The translations under genes were made by a program, and so were the position numbers. Below the pieces are notes generated by a model. That model saw only the letters and a program-made list of their open reading frames with translations. It was not told the origin of the DNA and did not search any database. 7,225 bases of DNA from Bacteroidia bacterium (GTDB lineage Bacteria > Bacteroidota > Bacteroidia > Bacteroidales > Marinifilaceae), in contig BNXR01000093.1 in NCBI GenBank assembly GCA_025999735.1, positions 1 through 7,225 on the forward strand. Direction: 5' to 3'. The stretch's first letter is position 1; each line of letters begins with the position of its first letter. This document shows positions 6,995 through 7,225 of this stretch, piece by piece.

Positions 6995-7002
6995 CAAATA
7001 TA
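6995..7002 (-). promoter_or_regulatory. Probable Bacteroidota -7 box upstream of the DUF5618 gene
   Basis: TATATTTG on the minus strand matches TAnnTTTG. It lies in the 80-bp gap between the isomerase-like gene and the DUF5618 gene, about 42 bases before the ATG. A weak CCTG about 18 bases further upstream could serve as a poor -33 element. It would drive the DUF5618-methyltransferase-GT8 genes as one transcript. No terminator hairpin was found in this gap for the preceding gene. Confidence 0.5.
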
Positions 7003-7033
7003 GCAATTTTTTGTTGTTTTCAGGTTAATTATT

Positions 7034-7225
7034 TTAGTGTAAAAATTTATACAATATGGACATCATACAATGGTCAAGAATCATGTGCAAATCTTCTGTA
7101 ATTTGCATATCATCAATGTTGATGTGAACATGATGCATAGCTAATTCCTTCAATTTTCCACCATTATATCCTGTCAAACCTACGGTTATCCCGCCGTTAG
7201 CGTTGCCCCATTCTATCGCCTTTAA
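7034..7225 (-). CDS. SIS-domain phosphoheptose isomerase-like protein (GmhA-like), C-terminal 63 residues only
   Basis: Open on the minus strand from the window edge to TAA at 7036-7034, giving 63 residues. The pattern AIEWGNANGG-ITVGLTGYNGGKL-KELA, then INIDDMQITEDLHMILDH and a hydrophobic last helix, matches the C-terminal half of SIS-domain sugar-phosphate isomerases. These include GmhA, which converts sedoheptulose 7-phosphate to D-glycero-D-manno-heptose 7-phosphate, the first step to ADP- or GDP-heptose. The G-GGKL turn and the E-D-x-H segment are the typical landmarks. The catalytic and phosphate-binding N-terminal part (the Ser-Gly-Asn-Ser type motif) is outside the window, so the exact substrate is open. 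Next to glycan genes, a heptose-precursor role for LPS or capsule is plausible. The 3' end is intact; the next gene starts after 80 bp. Confidence 0.8.
   Translation of the reverse strand, partial: LKAIEWGNANGGITVGLTGYNGGKLKELAMHHVHINIDDMQITEDLHMILDHCMMSILYKFLH

Overview
The window looks like Bacteroidota, most likely order Bacteroidales. This rests on two promoter -7 boxes of the TAnnTTTG type, AT-rich intergenic DNA with mostly weak ribosome binding sites, a DUF5618-type protein, and a multi-copy family of AAA-ATPase-like / PD-(D/E)XK proteins that is expanded in these bacteria. The genus cannot be decided from the sequence. Every supported gene lies on the minus strand, so transcription runs from high to low coordinates.

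Upstream part (7225 to 4577): the window opens inside the 3' end of a SIS-domain, phosphoheptose-isomerase-like gene. After an 80-bp gap with a probable promoter come three closely packed genes: a DUF5618 protein, a class I SAM-dependent methyltransferase, and a family 8 glycosyltransferase. The last two overlap by 11 bp. A sugar-phosphate isomerase, a methyltransferase and a GT8 enzyme together suggest the end of a surface polysaccharide (LPS/O-antigen or capsule) locus. The DUF5618 gene is the odd one out and may be a passenger.

Downstream part (4576 to 1): a head-to-tail array of three paralogous genes with a period of 1682-1683 bp. Each encodes an AAA-ATPase-like protein fused to a PD-(D/E)XK nuclease-type domain. 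Copies 3 and 2 are complete (534 aa each); copy 1 runs off the left edge after 384 codons. The 77/78-bp spacers are also repeated. Only copy 3 has a recognisable Bacteroidota-type promoter element; copies 2 and 1 have a strong AGGAGGAA ribosome binding site and may depend on read-through.

The most interesting signal is in the array. Copy 1 is a patchwork of copy 3-like and copy 2-like blocks, as expected from recombination or gene conversion. Differences between copies 2 and 3 cluster between the Walker A and Walker B motifs, while the C-terminal third is almost invariant. This pattern fits a family with a fixed effector domain and a diversifying segment; the biological role is not known. A second point is a run of eight G in the methyltransferase gene that could slip. 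No RNA genes, CRISPR arrays, transposases or complete mobile elements were seen.
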